Source of the DNA: Chloroflexota bacterium
Lineage (GTDB): Bacteria > Chloroflexota > Dormibacteria > Dormibacterales > Dormibacteraceae
Assembly: GCA_005889135.1 (NCBI GenBank)
Contig: VBEK01000128.1
Coordinates: 1-62,942 of the forward strand
Direction: 5' to 3'
Length of the DNA: 62,942 nucleotides
In this document: in pieces, positions 56,093 through 62,942 of the stretch
Layout of the letters: each line of letters starts with the position of its first letter
Position numbering within the stretch: the first letter of the stretch is position 1
The notes under the pieces: generated by a model
Told to the model about the DNA's origin: nothing
Databases searched by the model: none
Seen by the model: the letters and a program-made list of their open reading frames with translations, nothing else
Position numbers and translations under genes: made by a program

Positions 56093-57865
56093 TCACATCC
56101 CCAGCATCGCCCTCGCGCGCAGCGCGATGCTGATCGCCACCCGCGTCTCCGGGTCGTCGAGCTGCAGCCCGGTCAAGGACTGAATCCGCTCCGCCCGGTA
56201 CGTCATGGAGTTGATGTGGATGCCCAGGTTGCGCGCCGCCGCCCGGCGCACCCATCGCGCCGCCGACAGCGCCTCCAGCGTCTCGAGCAGCGGCGTGTCC
56301 CGCGACTGCGCGTACTCGAGCAGGGGACCCAGCAGCTCGTTGACGAACCGGCGCAGCGCGTCGGGGCTCTGCACCTCGAGCAGAAGCCGAAACGCACCCA
56401 AAGACCGGTACGAAGCCACCCGGCCCCGACCCCCGGCACGCCGCGTCAGGCGCAGCGCCTGCCTCGCCTCCACGTGAGAGCGCGCCAGCTCCCCGACCCC
56501 GTTCGCGAGGTTGCCGATCCCCACCGACGCCGAGCCGGGCTTCATCACCGCCGCCGCGGCCGCGAGCAGTTGGTTCCCCAGCTTCTCGACCGCCGGCAGA
56601 TCGGAGGCGACTTCGTCCGGAACCAGGAACACGGCCGACGACGAGCGCACGAGCGTCAGCGCGCCCGGCAGACGGGAGCGGATCAAACCGCTCAGCGCGG
56701 CATCCAACCTATCCTGCCTGCCGCGCGCCGCCAGCGCCGCCTCGGTCTTGTCGTCGTCCGGCTCGAGCACGACCACCCACGCCTTCTGAGGGAGCCGGTG
56801 TCCGAGCCGCTCCGCCTGTCGGGCGATTCGCTCCGCCTCGTCGGCCTCCAGGCCTCCTGCCAGCACCTCCTCGATCAGGTCGCCGCGCAGGCGCCTCTCG
56901 ACCTCCGCCGCCGCGCGTTCCTTGGACAGCTCTAGCGCGAGCACGGTCGAGCCGTGCTCGAGGGCGCGCAGCCGCCCCTCGGGGTCGACCCCCTCCCCGT
57001 CCAGCTCGACCACGAGCAGGCCGAGCATGTCCGCACCCGCGCGCACGGGCACGACGTCGAGGGTCCGCGGCGGCCGGCCCGCGTTGATCCGCACCTCGCG
57101 CGCGGTGCCGGCGATCGGCGGCACGTGGATGCGCACCGGCATGCCATCCGACGACTCGCCCGCGCCTCGCACACGGTACCCGTCGGGGGAGTACAGAGCC
57201 GCCCGCCCGCCCGCGAGCGAGCCGATCACCTCGAGGATCGACCGGATGCCTGCGCCGTCCAGCGAAAGCTTCGTGAAGCGCTCGTGCGTGTCGTGGGAAA
57301 GGCGGATCTCCGCCAGCTGCACCTCCGTCCGCCGCTGCAGCTCGCTGCGCTCCAGGATGCCCGCGACCTGGGCCGCGATGGCGCGGAGGAAGTCGACGTC
57401 GCCAGAGTTGAACTCGCGCCGTTCGGTGCTCTGGACGTTCAGCACCCCGACCAGGCGCGGCCCCGACTCGATGGGCACCGACGCCATGGAGTGGAAGCGG
57501 TCCTCGTCGAGGCCAGGCACCCATTTCCAGTGCGGTTCCTTGCTCACGTCCGGGACGACCGCCGGCCGGCGCGACTCGGCGACCCAGCCGGTGATACCCT
57601 CGCCGACCTTCATCCGCACCCGGCCGACCATGTTCTCGTTGAGACCGTTCGTGGCCGTCAGCAGCAACTCCTCCCCCGACGGCAGCAGGAGGTACAGGGA
57701 GCAGACGTCGGTGCCGATCGCCGACGTCGTCTCGCGGATGATCAGCTCCAGCAGCTCGTCCGGGCGCTGGGTCGAGGCCGCCGCCTGCGCCAGCCGGACG
57801 AGGAAGCTGAGCTCCCGCGCCGCCAGGCTCGAATCCGGGACCTTGCTCTTCACCGTGTCAACCAC
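56093..57865 (-). CDS. GAF-domain PucR-type transcriptional regulator
   Basis: A 590-residue regulator. An N-terminal GAF domain (about 20-170) has SLYLLLPSGEELLLTATNG and MKVGEGITGWVAESRRPAVV. It is followed by a helical linker, a second sensory-like region (about 200-310), a GGDEF-like CdaR/PucR middle domain, and the C-terminal PucR helix-turn-helix (RWVRRAAARNLGIHINSMTYRAERIQSLTG, read in parts). Such proteins respond to a metabolite or cellular state. The start is GTG 57865. It diverges from the cysteine-desulfurase-like gene, a likely target. Confidence 0.87.
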   Translation of the reverse strand: MVDTVKSKVPDSSLAARELSFLVRLAQAAASTQRPDELLELIIRETTSAIGTDVCSLYLLLPSGEELLLTATNGLNENMVGRVRMKVGEGITGWVAESRRPAVVPDVSKEPHWKWVPGLDEDRFHSMASVPIESGPRLVGVLNVQSTERREFNSGDVDFLRAIAAQVAGILERSELQRRTEVQLAEIRLSHDTHERFTKLSLDGAGIRSILEVIGSLAGGRAALYSPDGYRVRGAGESSDGMPVRIHVPPIAGTAREVRINAGRPPRTLDVVPVRAGADMLGLLVVELDGEGVDPEGRLRALEHGSTVLALELSKERAAAEVERRLRGDLIEEVLAGGLEADEAERIARQAERLGHRLPQKAWVVVLEPDDDKTEAALAARGRQDRLDAALSGLIRSRLPGALTLVRSSSAVFLVPDEVASDLPAVEKLGNQLLAAAAAVMKPGSASVGIGNLANGVGELARSHVEARQALRLTRRAGGRGRVASYRSLGAFRLLLEVQSPDALRRFVNELLGPLLEYAQSRDTPLLETLEALSAARWVRRAAARNLGIHINSMTYRAERIQSLTGLQLDDPETRVAISIALRARAMLGM

Positions 57866-57927
57866 ACCATGGACAAAGCGTTACCTAGTGTGACCGATAC
57901 AGGCTCGACCGGTGCGCGGGTTGAGGG

Positions 57928-57940
57928 TAGATTTCAACCC
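57928..57940 (+). promoter_or_regulatory. Leaderless-type -10 box before the class V aminotransferase
   Basis: TAGATT (57928-57933) plus seven bases leads directly to the GTG start at 57941. No Shine-Dalgarno is present. This sets the start of the downstream gene, whose frame is otherwise open far upstream. Confidence 0.6.
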
Positions 57941-59347
57941 GTGAATTCACCCCACACCGGCCAGTGGCGCGAGCACTTCGCCGGGGTCGACCTGCCGGTC
58001 CCACTCCTGGGCGGGTCCACCGTCACAGGCATCAACTTCGACAACGCCGCCAGCACGCCGCCTCTGACCAGGGTCCGCGACGTCGTGAACGGCTTCTCCG
58101 ACCTTTATTCGAGCGTCCACCGCGGCACGGGCTACAAGTCACGCGTCTCGACCGAGGCTTACGAGCACGCGCGCGAGCGCGTCTCGCAGTTCCTCGGTGT
58201 CGACGAGTCGGACCAGGTCGTGATCTTCGTCAAAGGCACGACCGACGCCCTGAACAGGATCGCAGCGGAAGAGGCGCGCCTGGACGGCCGGCAGGTGCTG
58301 GTCACGGAGATGGAGCATCATGCCGACCTCCTCCCCTGGCGGCATCGCAGCGGGCACGTGATGGTCGGGTTGTCGGACGGCGGCCATATCGACCTCGACG
58401 CCATCGAGCAGGCGCTGAAGAAAGGGCACGGCAAGATCAGCCTCGTCGCCCTCTGCGGCGCGTCCAACGTCACCGGTTTCGTGTCGCCGCTGCACGAGGT
58501 CGCCGAGCTCGCCCATCGCTATGGCGCCCGCATCTCCGTCGACGCGGCGCAGCTCGCGCCTCACCACCGGATCGACGTTCGGCCGGCGGATGACCCCGGG
58601 CACATCGATTTCGTCTCGCTCTCCGGGCACAAGATGTACGCGCCGTACGGTGCGGGCGTTCTCGTCGCCCCGCGTGACTTCTTCGCCGGCGCGCCCGAGG
58701 TCATGGGCGGCGGCGCGATCGACATCGTGACCTGGGATGACACGGTCTGGACCGACCTCCCCGACCGCGAGGAGGCCGGGTCGCCCAACGTCATCGGCGC
58801 GGTCGCGCTCGGAGTCGCCATCGAGACATTGCTCGAGCTGGGGTTCGAGGCCATGCTCGAGGACGAGATGGCTCTCGGCACGCGGATGCTCGAAGGCCTG
58901 ACCGAGATCCCCGGCGTGGGCGTGCTCGGTGGCGCGGAGCCCTCCACCCCGGGAGGACGTCTCGCGCTGAGCAGCTTCGTGGTCGAGGGTTTGCACCACG
59001 GCCTGGTCGCAGCCGCGCTCAGCCACGAGCATGGGATCGCCGTGCGCCACGGGTGCTTCTGCGCCAACCCCTACGTCTTCCACCTGCTGCACATGAGCAA
59101 AGCCGAGGTCGTGCAGGTCGAGGGTGAGGTCACCGCCGGCCGGCGCAAGGCCCTGCCCGGAGCGGTGAGGGCGAGTCTTGCGCCCTACAACACCGAGGCG
59201 GAGGTCGACCGGTTCCTCGAGGCGGTCGCCAGCATCGCCCGCGGCCGGATCAGGGCGAGCTACGAGCAGGCCGCGGACGGGACCTTCGCGCCGGCCGGGG
59301 GCTGGCCGCGCATCCCAAGCCCGCTGCACGCCATCGTGAAACACTAG
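57941..59347 (+). CDS. Class V aminotransferase, cysteine-desulfurase-like
   Basis: A PLP enzyme of 468 residues. INFDNAASTPPL opens the fold, EMEHHADLLPW carries the PLP-stacking His, and VDAAQLAPH has the pyridine-N-binding Asp. The Schiff-base Lys is in SLSGHKMYAPYGAG. A Cys pair in RHGCFCANPYVF lies where the catalytic cysteine of SufS/IscS-type desulfurases sits. It may therefore mobilise sulfur, but no suf or isc gene is near, and a lyase or epimerase role is possible. The start is GTG 57941. Confidence 0.85.
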   Translation: MNSPHTGQWREHFAGVDLPVPLLGGSTVTGINFDNAASTPPLTRVRDVVNGFSDLYSSVHRGTGYKSRVSTEAYEHARERVSQFLGVDESDQVVIFVKGTTDALNRIAAEEARLDGRQVLVTEMEHHADLLPWRHRSGHVMVGLSDGGHIDLDAIEQALKKGHGKISLVALCGASNVTGFVSPLHEVAELAHRYGARISVDAAQLAPHHRIDVRPADDPGHIDFVSLSGHKMYAPYGAGVLVAPRDFFAGAPEVMGGGAIDIVTWDDTVWTDLPDREEAGSPNVIGAVALGVAIETLLELGFEAMLEDEMALGTRMLEGLTEIPGVGVLGGAEPSTPGGRLALSSFVVEGLHHGLVAAALSHEHGIAVRHGCFCANPYVFHLLHMSKAEVVQVEGEVTAGRRKALPGAVRASLAPYNTEAEVDRFLEAVASIARGRIRASYEQAADGTFAPAGGWPRIPSPLHAIVKH

Positions 59348-59355
59348 GAAGCGCT

Positions 59356-59547
59356 GTGATCAAGTTCATCGTCGAGGTCCTGCTGGCGATCTTCCTGCAC
59401 CCTGTCGCCTTCGTGCTTGCCGTGATCGACATCGTCAACCGCAAGGACATGGGCGGGCTGGCGAAGTTCTTGTGGATCATCATCAGCTTCTTCTGGGGCA
59501 TCGGCCCGATTCTCTACATCGTGCTGGGGGGCGGGAAGCTCTGGTGA
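59356..59547 (+). CDS. Small membrane protein, PLDc_N-like
   Basis: A 63-residue protein with two hydrophobic helices. The motif NRKDMGGLAKFLWIIISFFW followed by GIGPILYIVLGGGK resembles the short membrane module found before phospholipase-D-like domains and as free-standing proteins. The start is GTG 59356, eight bases after the aminotransferase stop, so it is co-transcribed. The function is unknown. Confidence 0.7.
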   Translation: MIKFIVEVLLAIFLHPVAFVLAVIDIVNRKDMGGLAKFLWIIISFFWGIGPILYIVLGGGKLW

Positions 59548-59559
59548 CCTGCTGACACC

Positions 59560-59787
59560 GTGAGAGACCGCGCCGCGACCAGGGCTCTGGTGCTCGGCCT
59601 GCTGGCGCTTCCCTTCGGCATCTTCGCTCCTTTCGCAATCGTCAGCGGCGCGCGCTCGCTGCGCCGGATCCGCGCGTCGGGCGGCGATCTGCGTGGCGAG
59701 GCGAGCGCGACGGCCGGCCTGGTGGCGGGCATCGTCGCGCTGGCGACGATCCTGGCTGGCGTCGGGTACTGGGTCATCGCGTCGTGA
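59560..59787 (+). CDS. Small DUF4190-like membrane protein
   Basis: A 75-residue protein with two membrane helices around a basic loop (ARSLRRIRASGG). The pattern of LGLLALPFGIFAPFAIVSG, then GEASATAGLVAGIVALATI, is typical of DUF4190-type proteins. The GTG start lies 12 bp after the previous gene. Its stop overlaps the next start (GTGA), so it is coupled to the glycosidase gene. The function is unknown. Confidence 0.7.
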   Translation: MRDRAATRALVLGLLALPFGIFAPFAIVSGARSLRRIRASGGDLRGEASATAGLVAGIVALATILAGVGYWVIAS

Positions 59788-61445
59788 TCCGGCGAGTGGT
59801 TTTCGTCTTGCTCGTGGTGGTGATCGCCACGCTCACCTACCCGGGTGCGCTGCTCGTCTCCCTCGCGGTGATGCTCGCGCCCGCGCCTCAGTCGACCGCG
59901 GGCCCGCAGGGGGCGCTCCCCTGGCTTCACGTCGCGCACCCCACGGGCGCGACGCCGTACATCGCCGACGACCAGGGACGCATGGTGATCCTGCACGGAG
60001 CCACACCGGCGGGCCTGATCGAGTTCGGCCCGGGCACCGCACCCGTCTACCCGCTCGATCCCGCGGCGTACGCGGACGGAAATTGTCCCGCGCAGTCCGG
60101 GAAGTACTGGCCGCTGTGCCGGTCAGACCTTGAGGCGATGGCGCGGCTCGGCTTCAACTCCGTGCGCGTGCCCATCTCCTGGAGCGTCCTCGAGCCAACG
60201 CGGGGCGCGTTCAGCCAGGCGCTGGTCGATCGCCTGGCGCAGATAGTCGATTGGGCTCGGGCGCTGCGGATGTACGTGATCATCGACATGCACCAGAACG
60301 CCTTCTCTCACTACGTCGACCCGGGCGACGGGGTCAACCTCGGCTTCAACAGCGGCGCTCCGAAGTGGGCGACGATCTCGGACGGGTTTCCCTCCCGCGC
60401 GCTCAACGCTCAACGCGAGCTCAACCCCGCGGTGTTCGAGGCCACGACCAATTTCTGGTACGACCGGGATGGCATCCAGGACGAGTACGTAGCCGCGCTC
60501 GCCTTCATCGCCCGGCGCTTCGTCGACGACCCGGTGGTCGCCGGCTACGGCGTCTACAACGAGCCCTGGCCTGGCTGGAACCTGGACCCCGGATTCGACG
60601 ACCTCTTGCTGTTTCCGTTCTTCCGGCGCGTCGTCGACGCGCTCACCGGGACGCATGATGGACTTCCCTGCTGGTCAGGCTTCTTCATGCCTGCGGTTTG
60701 CGGCTACCGCGACCTCGGAGTCGACGACCGGCGCCACCTGATGTTCCTCGACACCGGTTTGCCGAGGGAGATCCTCGACTTTCCAACTCACCTGGGCCTG
60801 CCCTTCAGCTCCTACCCGAACCTCGTGCTCGCGCTCCACGCGTACACGCATTTCTATACTCCGGACAAGCTTGTCTTCAACCAGAACCCACGCGACGCGA
60901 GCTATCCGTGGGGCGGATATGAGCAGAGCTACGTCTTCGCGGAACGGGAGGCCAGGGCCATGGGCGCGGCGCTGTTCGTCGAGGAATTCGGCGACAACCC
61001 AGCGGATGACCCGGAGATCCTGGCCAACCAGCTCCTGGAGCAGGAGAAGCACAGAGTCGGCTTTGCCTTCTGGACGTGGAAGGAGAAGGGCGGTGGCTCG
61101 TGGGGTGTGTTCGCTCCCGACGGGTCCTGCATTCGTGCCGGCAGGGAGCGTCTGCTGGCGAGGGTCTATCCGCGCCTGACATCGGATCCGGAAGTCTTCT
61201 TCCACTACGACTACGGCGAAGGACGCTTCACGATGCACGCCACGGGCCGTGCCGGAGACTCGAGCACCGTCGTCTACGTCCCACCAGAGGTCACCGGCGA
61301 GGTCACCGCCGGCGGGGCGGCGATGCTTGTGGTGAGCACGGACGACGGCGACGGAAGTCGCCTGGCCTTTGTCACGCCGACCGGCGGCGCGTACACGATC
61401 GCGGTCTCGCCCGCGCCGCTCCGCCTGGGCGGCTGCGGCAGCTGA
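59784..61445 (+). CDS. Secreted or membrane-anchored glycoside hydrolase family 5
   Basis: A 553-residue enzyme with an N-terminal signal/anchor helix. The GH5 (TIM-barrel) catalytic pair is visible: acid/base Glu in VYNEPWPGW and nucleophile Glu in LFVEEFGDNPADD. GFNSVRVPISWSVLEP, VIIDMHQNAFSHY and FAFWTWKEKGGGSWG are typical of the endoglycoceramidase-like subfamily. A C-terminal beta domain (about 465-550) follows. The substrate may be a glycolipid or beta-glucan. The GTG at 59784 overlaps the DUF4190-like stop. Confidence 0.87.
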   Translation: MIRRVVFVLLVVVIATLTYPGALLVSLAVMLAPAPQSTAGPQGALPWLHVAHPTGATPYIADDQGRMVILHGATPAGLIEFGPGTAPVYPLDPAAYADGNCPAQSGKYWPLCRSDLEAMARLGFNSVRVPISWSVLEPTRGAFSQALVDRLAQIVDWARALRMYVIIDMHQNAFSHYVDPGDGVNLGFNSGAPKWATISDGFPSRALNAQRELNPAVFEATTNFWYDRDGIQDEYVAALAFIARRFVDDPVVAGYGVYNEPWPGWNLDPGFDDLLLFPFFRRVVDALTGTHDGLPCWSGFFMPAVCGYRDLGVDDRRHLMFLDTGLPREILDFPTHLGLPFSSYPNLVLALHAYTHFYTPDKLVFNQNPRDASYPWGGYEQSYVFAEREARAMGAALFVEEFGDNPADDPEILANQLLEQEKHRVGFAFWTWKEKGGGSWGVFAPDGSCIRAGRERLLARVYPRLTSDPEVFFHYDYGEGRFTMHATGRAGDSSTVVYVPPEVTGEVTAGGAAMLVVSTDDGDGSRLAFVTPTGGAYTIAVSPAPLRLGGCGS

Positions 61446-61511
61446 GTCCCACGCAGTTCTTAGGACATTTGCACCACCGGAGATTAATTTCCCCTCCGAC
61501 CTGGCATGGGC

Positions 61512-61527
61512 TAATCTGGAGAACAGG
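61512..61527 (+). promoter_or_regulatory. Start region of the FtsE-FtsX fusion gene
   Basis: TAATCT (61512-61517) is a plausible -10 box. GGAG (61518-61521) lies six bases before the GTG at 61528 and can serve as a ribosome site, though transcription from this -10 would leave little of it. The 82-bp gap after the glycosidase has no terminator, so read-through is also possible. Confidence 0.4.
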
Positions 61528-62942
61528 GTGGGAAGCCGACCAGCCATTTCTGGCCGCGTTCGCACGTCCCAGAACGGCAACGGCGCCGAGGCCGCGCGAC
61601 CGCAGAGATCGGAGGGGATCGGGCGTCCTCGAGTCAGTGGCGCGGTCGCGCCTGAGCCCGCGGTCAGGCTCGTCGGCGTCTCCAAGGCGTACGGCAAGAC
61701 CCGCGTCCTGAAAGGCATCAACCTCACCGTCGGCCAGGGCGAGCTGTTCGAGATCGCAGGTCCCAGCGGCTCCGGCAAGACGACTCTGCTCCGTCTCGTC
61801 CACGGCCAGCTCCGCCCCAACGCCGGCGAGCTGTGGGTGCGCGGGAGAGGCCTCCACCGGCGGTGGCGCCGTGGCCTGGGCGGGCTGCGCCGGGACGTCG
61901 CGTTCATCTTCCAGGAGCAGCGCCTTCTCCCCCGACTCAACGCGTTCGAGAACATCGTCTTTGCGCTGCAGCTGCGCGATCCCCAGGTCCCGAACAAGGT
62001 CATCAAGCAGCGCGCCCTCGAGGCGCTGGAGTCCGTGAAGCTTGCCCACCGCCGGCGCGCCTATCCGCACGAGCTGTCGGCGGGCGAGCGCCAGCGGGTC
62101 GCGGTCGCCCGAGCGCTGGCCACGCGCCCGCGCGTCCTGCTGGCCGACGAACCCCTGGCTTCGATGGACGACCAGAACGCCGCCATCATCACCCACCTTC
62201 TCGAGGACGCTGCGGCGAAGGGGACGACGGTGATCGTCGCCTCGCACAAGCACTCATTCGCGGCCACCCGCGTGCTTCGCCTTCCAAGTGAGCGCGTGAT
62301 GACCAACGGCGTCAAACGTCCGACCCCGATGAACGGCAACGCCTATGTCAACGGAGCGGCCAACGGCAACGGGAACCACAACGGCAACGGCCACACCAAC
62401 GGCGCCTCCACACCGCGCGCCTGGTGGCGCATGGTGATCCCGGCGCGCCCTCGCCCCCACCGCGCGGCGCGGCCTCAGCGCCTACCCCTGTGGCGCCGCT
62501 CCGCCGCGTTCGCGGCCAACGCCTACCGGCTCGTCCTCCTCAACGGCCTGCGGAGCTGGAGCCGGGACATCCGCCTGGCCGCCCCGGTCGTGGGCACGGT
62601 TTCGCTTCTGCTCGTGTTGTGCGGGACGCTCGCGCTCGTGGGCATCACCGTCCAGCGCGCCGTGGCCGATCAGACGGGCCAGGCGTCGGTGGTCCGCGTC
62701 TACCTCGCCGACGGGGCGTCGCAGACCTCCATCGACGCGCTCGAAGCCCGCCTTCAGGCTGACTCGCGAGTCGAGTCGGTGAGATATCTCACGCCTGCGC
62801 AGGCGCTCGAGGAGGCAAGCAAACGACCGGGCCTCGACAGCCTTGCCAGCCTGAGCTCCACCAACCCCTTCCCCGCCAGCCTGGACGTCAAGGTCCGGCT
62901 CGTCACCCAGGTGGCGGCCGTCGCCGGATCGGTGAAGGGCGA
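61528..62942 (+). CDS. FtsE-FtsX fusion protein (partial, runs off the window)
   Basis: One uninterrupted frame from GTG 61528 to the window edge, 471 residues seen. After a 45-residue Asn/Gly/Pro/Arg tail comes an FtsE-type ATPase. Walker A GPSGSGKTT is at 78-86, the Q-loop FQEQRLLPRLNAFENIVFAL at 128-147, the signature LSAGE at 183-187, Walker B LLADEP at 204-209 and the H-loop His at 240. A linker rich in Asn-Gly (about 267-294) leads, without a stop, into FtsX. This has a cytoplasmic helix LVLLNGLRSWSRDIRLA, a membrane helix at about 352-375, and the extracellular domain with the family motif NPFPASLDVKV at 446-456. Normally these are two proteins regulating cell-wall hydrolases at division. 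The C-terminal helices are beyond the window. Confidence 0.9.
   Translation, partial: MGSRPAISGRVRTSQNGNGAEAARPQRSEGIGRPRVSGAVAPEPAVRLVGVSKAYGKTRVLKGINLTVGQGELFEIAGPSGSGKTTLLRLVHGQLRPNAGELWVRGRGLHRRWRRGLGGLRRDVAFIFQEQRLLPRLNAFENIVFALQLRDPQVPNKVIKQRALEALESVKLAHRRRAYPHELSAGERQRVAVARALATRPRVLLADEPLASMDDQNAAIITHLLEDAAAKGTTVIVASHKHSFAATRVLRLPSERVMTNGVKRPTPMNGNAYVNGAANGNGNHNGNGHTNGASTPRAWWRMVIPARPRPHRAARPQRLPLWRRSAAFAANAYRLVLLNGLRSWSRDIRLAAPVVGTVSLLLVLCGTLALVGITVQRAVADQTGQASVVRVYLADGASQTSIDALEARLQADSRVESVRYLTPAQALEEASKRPGLDSLASLSSTNPFPASLDVKVRLVTQVAAVAGSVKG

Noticed and set aside
56954-57940. Cysteine-desulfurase-like protein extended to 797 residues
   Set aside because: The upstream part is antisense to the PucR-type regulator; the TAGATT-N7-GTG promoter and the family N-terminus both point to 57941.
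62299-62330. A separate FtsX start at the ATGs within the linker
   Set aside because: The FtsE frame has no stop before these codons and they lack Shine-Dalgarno sites, so they are internal methionines of one reading frame.

Overview
The window is a very GC-rich chromosomal segment with densely packed genes. It carries no transposase, integrase, phage gene or CRISPR array. Gene content and architecture suggest a free-living aerobe of the Terrabacteria side of the tree. A Dormibacterota- or Chloroflexota-like lineage is my best guess, for these reasons: a regulatory HisZ with a short HisG, an actinobacterial-style argCJBD-R-GH order, a split b6-type cytochrome b with Tat-type Rieske protein, PII/AmtB/GlnA nitrogen control, and many leaderless-looking promoters. 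The placement is inference; there is no rRNA in the window.

Layout. (1) Positions 1-20079, almost all minus strand, form one long collinear run of translationally overlapping genes. In transcription order these are a TPR protein, hisZ-G-D-B-H-F-I, argC-J-B-D-R-G-H, coaX, an HD-GYP/GAF protein, a beta-lactamase-fold hydrolase, lysS, serS and tRNA-Ser(UGA). hisA, hisC, hisE and argF are missing from the run. (2) 20119-26799, plus strand: a Liv-type ABC importer with two tandem solute-binding lipoproteins, two permeases and two ATPases. (3) 26972-37879, minus strand: a membrane protein; sugar-nucleotide and methyl-cycle genes (cupin isomerase, a phosphohexomutase that appears to have lost its C-terminal domain, manC, metK, a patatin, ahcY, apt); then UDP-glucuronate/xylose synthesis and a glycosyltransferase. 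(4) 37908-46746: surface polysaccharide functions (nucleotide-sugar dehydrogenase, epimerase, two glycosyltransferases counting the one just before, rfbB-C-A, a flippase), interrupted by a small DUF2510-like membrane protein, DNA polymerase IV and a DnaQ-like exonuclease. (5) 46786-49702: trpS followed by a Rieske/cytochrome b complex. (6) 49748-55964: a DinB-fold protein, a cellulose-synthase-like glycosyltransferase, thioredoxin, and the glnB/amtB/glnA nitrogen module. (7) 56093 to the end: a GAF/PucR regulator, a cysteine-desulfurase-like enzyme, small membrane proteins, a GH5 glycosidase, and a reading frame that runs off the window edge.

The most unusual object is that last frame. It encodes FtsE and FtsX as one polypeptide, joined by an Asn/Gly-rich linker. 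Three further patterns recur across the window. Genes are joined by 4-nt start/stop overlaps (ATGA, GTGA, and the odd CTGA and ATAG), which point to non-canonical starts for hisZ and argH. Start codons often lie 7-8 nt after a TANNNT -10 box with no room for a Shine-Dalgarno site. Three intergenic regions carry palindromic cores repeated at about 42-bp spacing.
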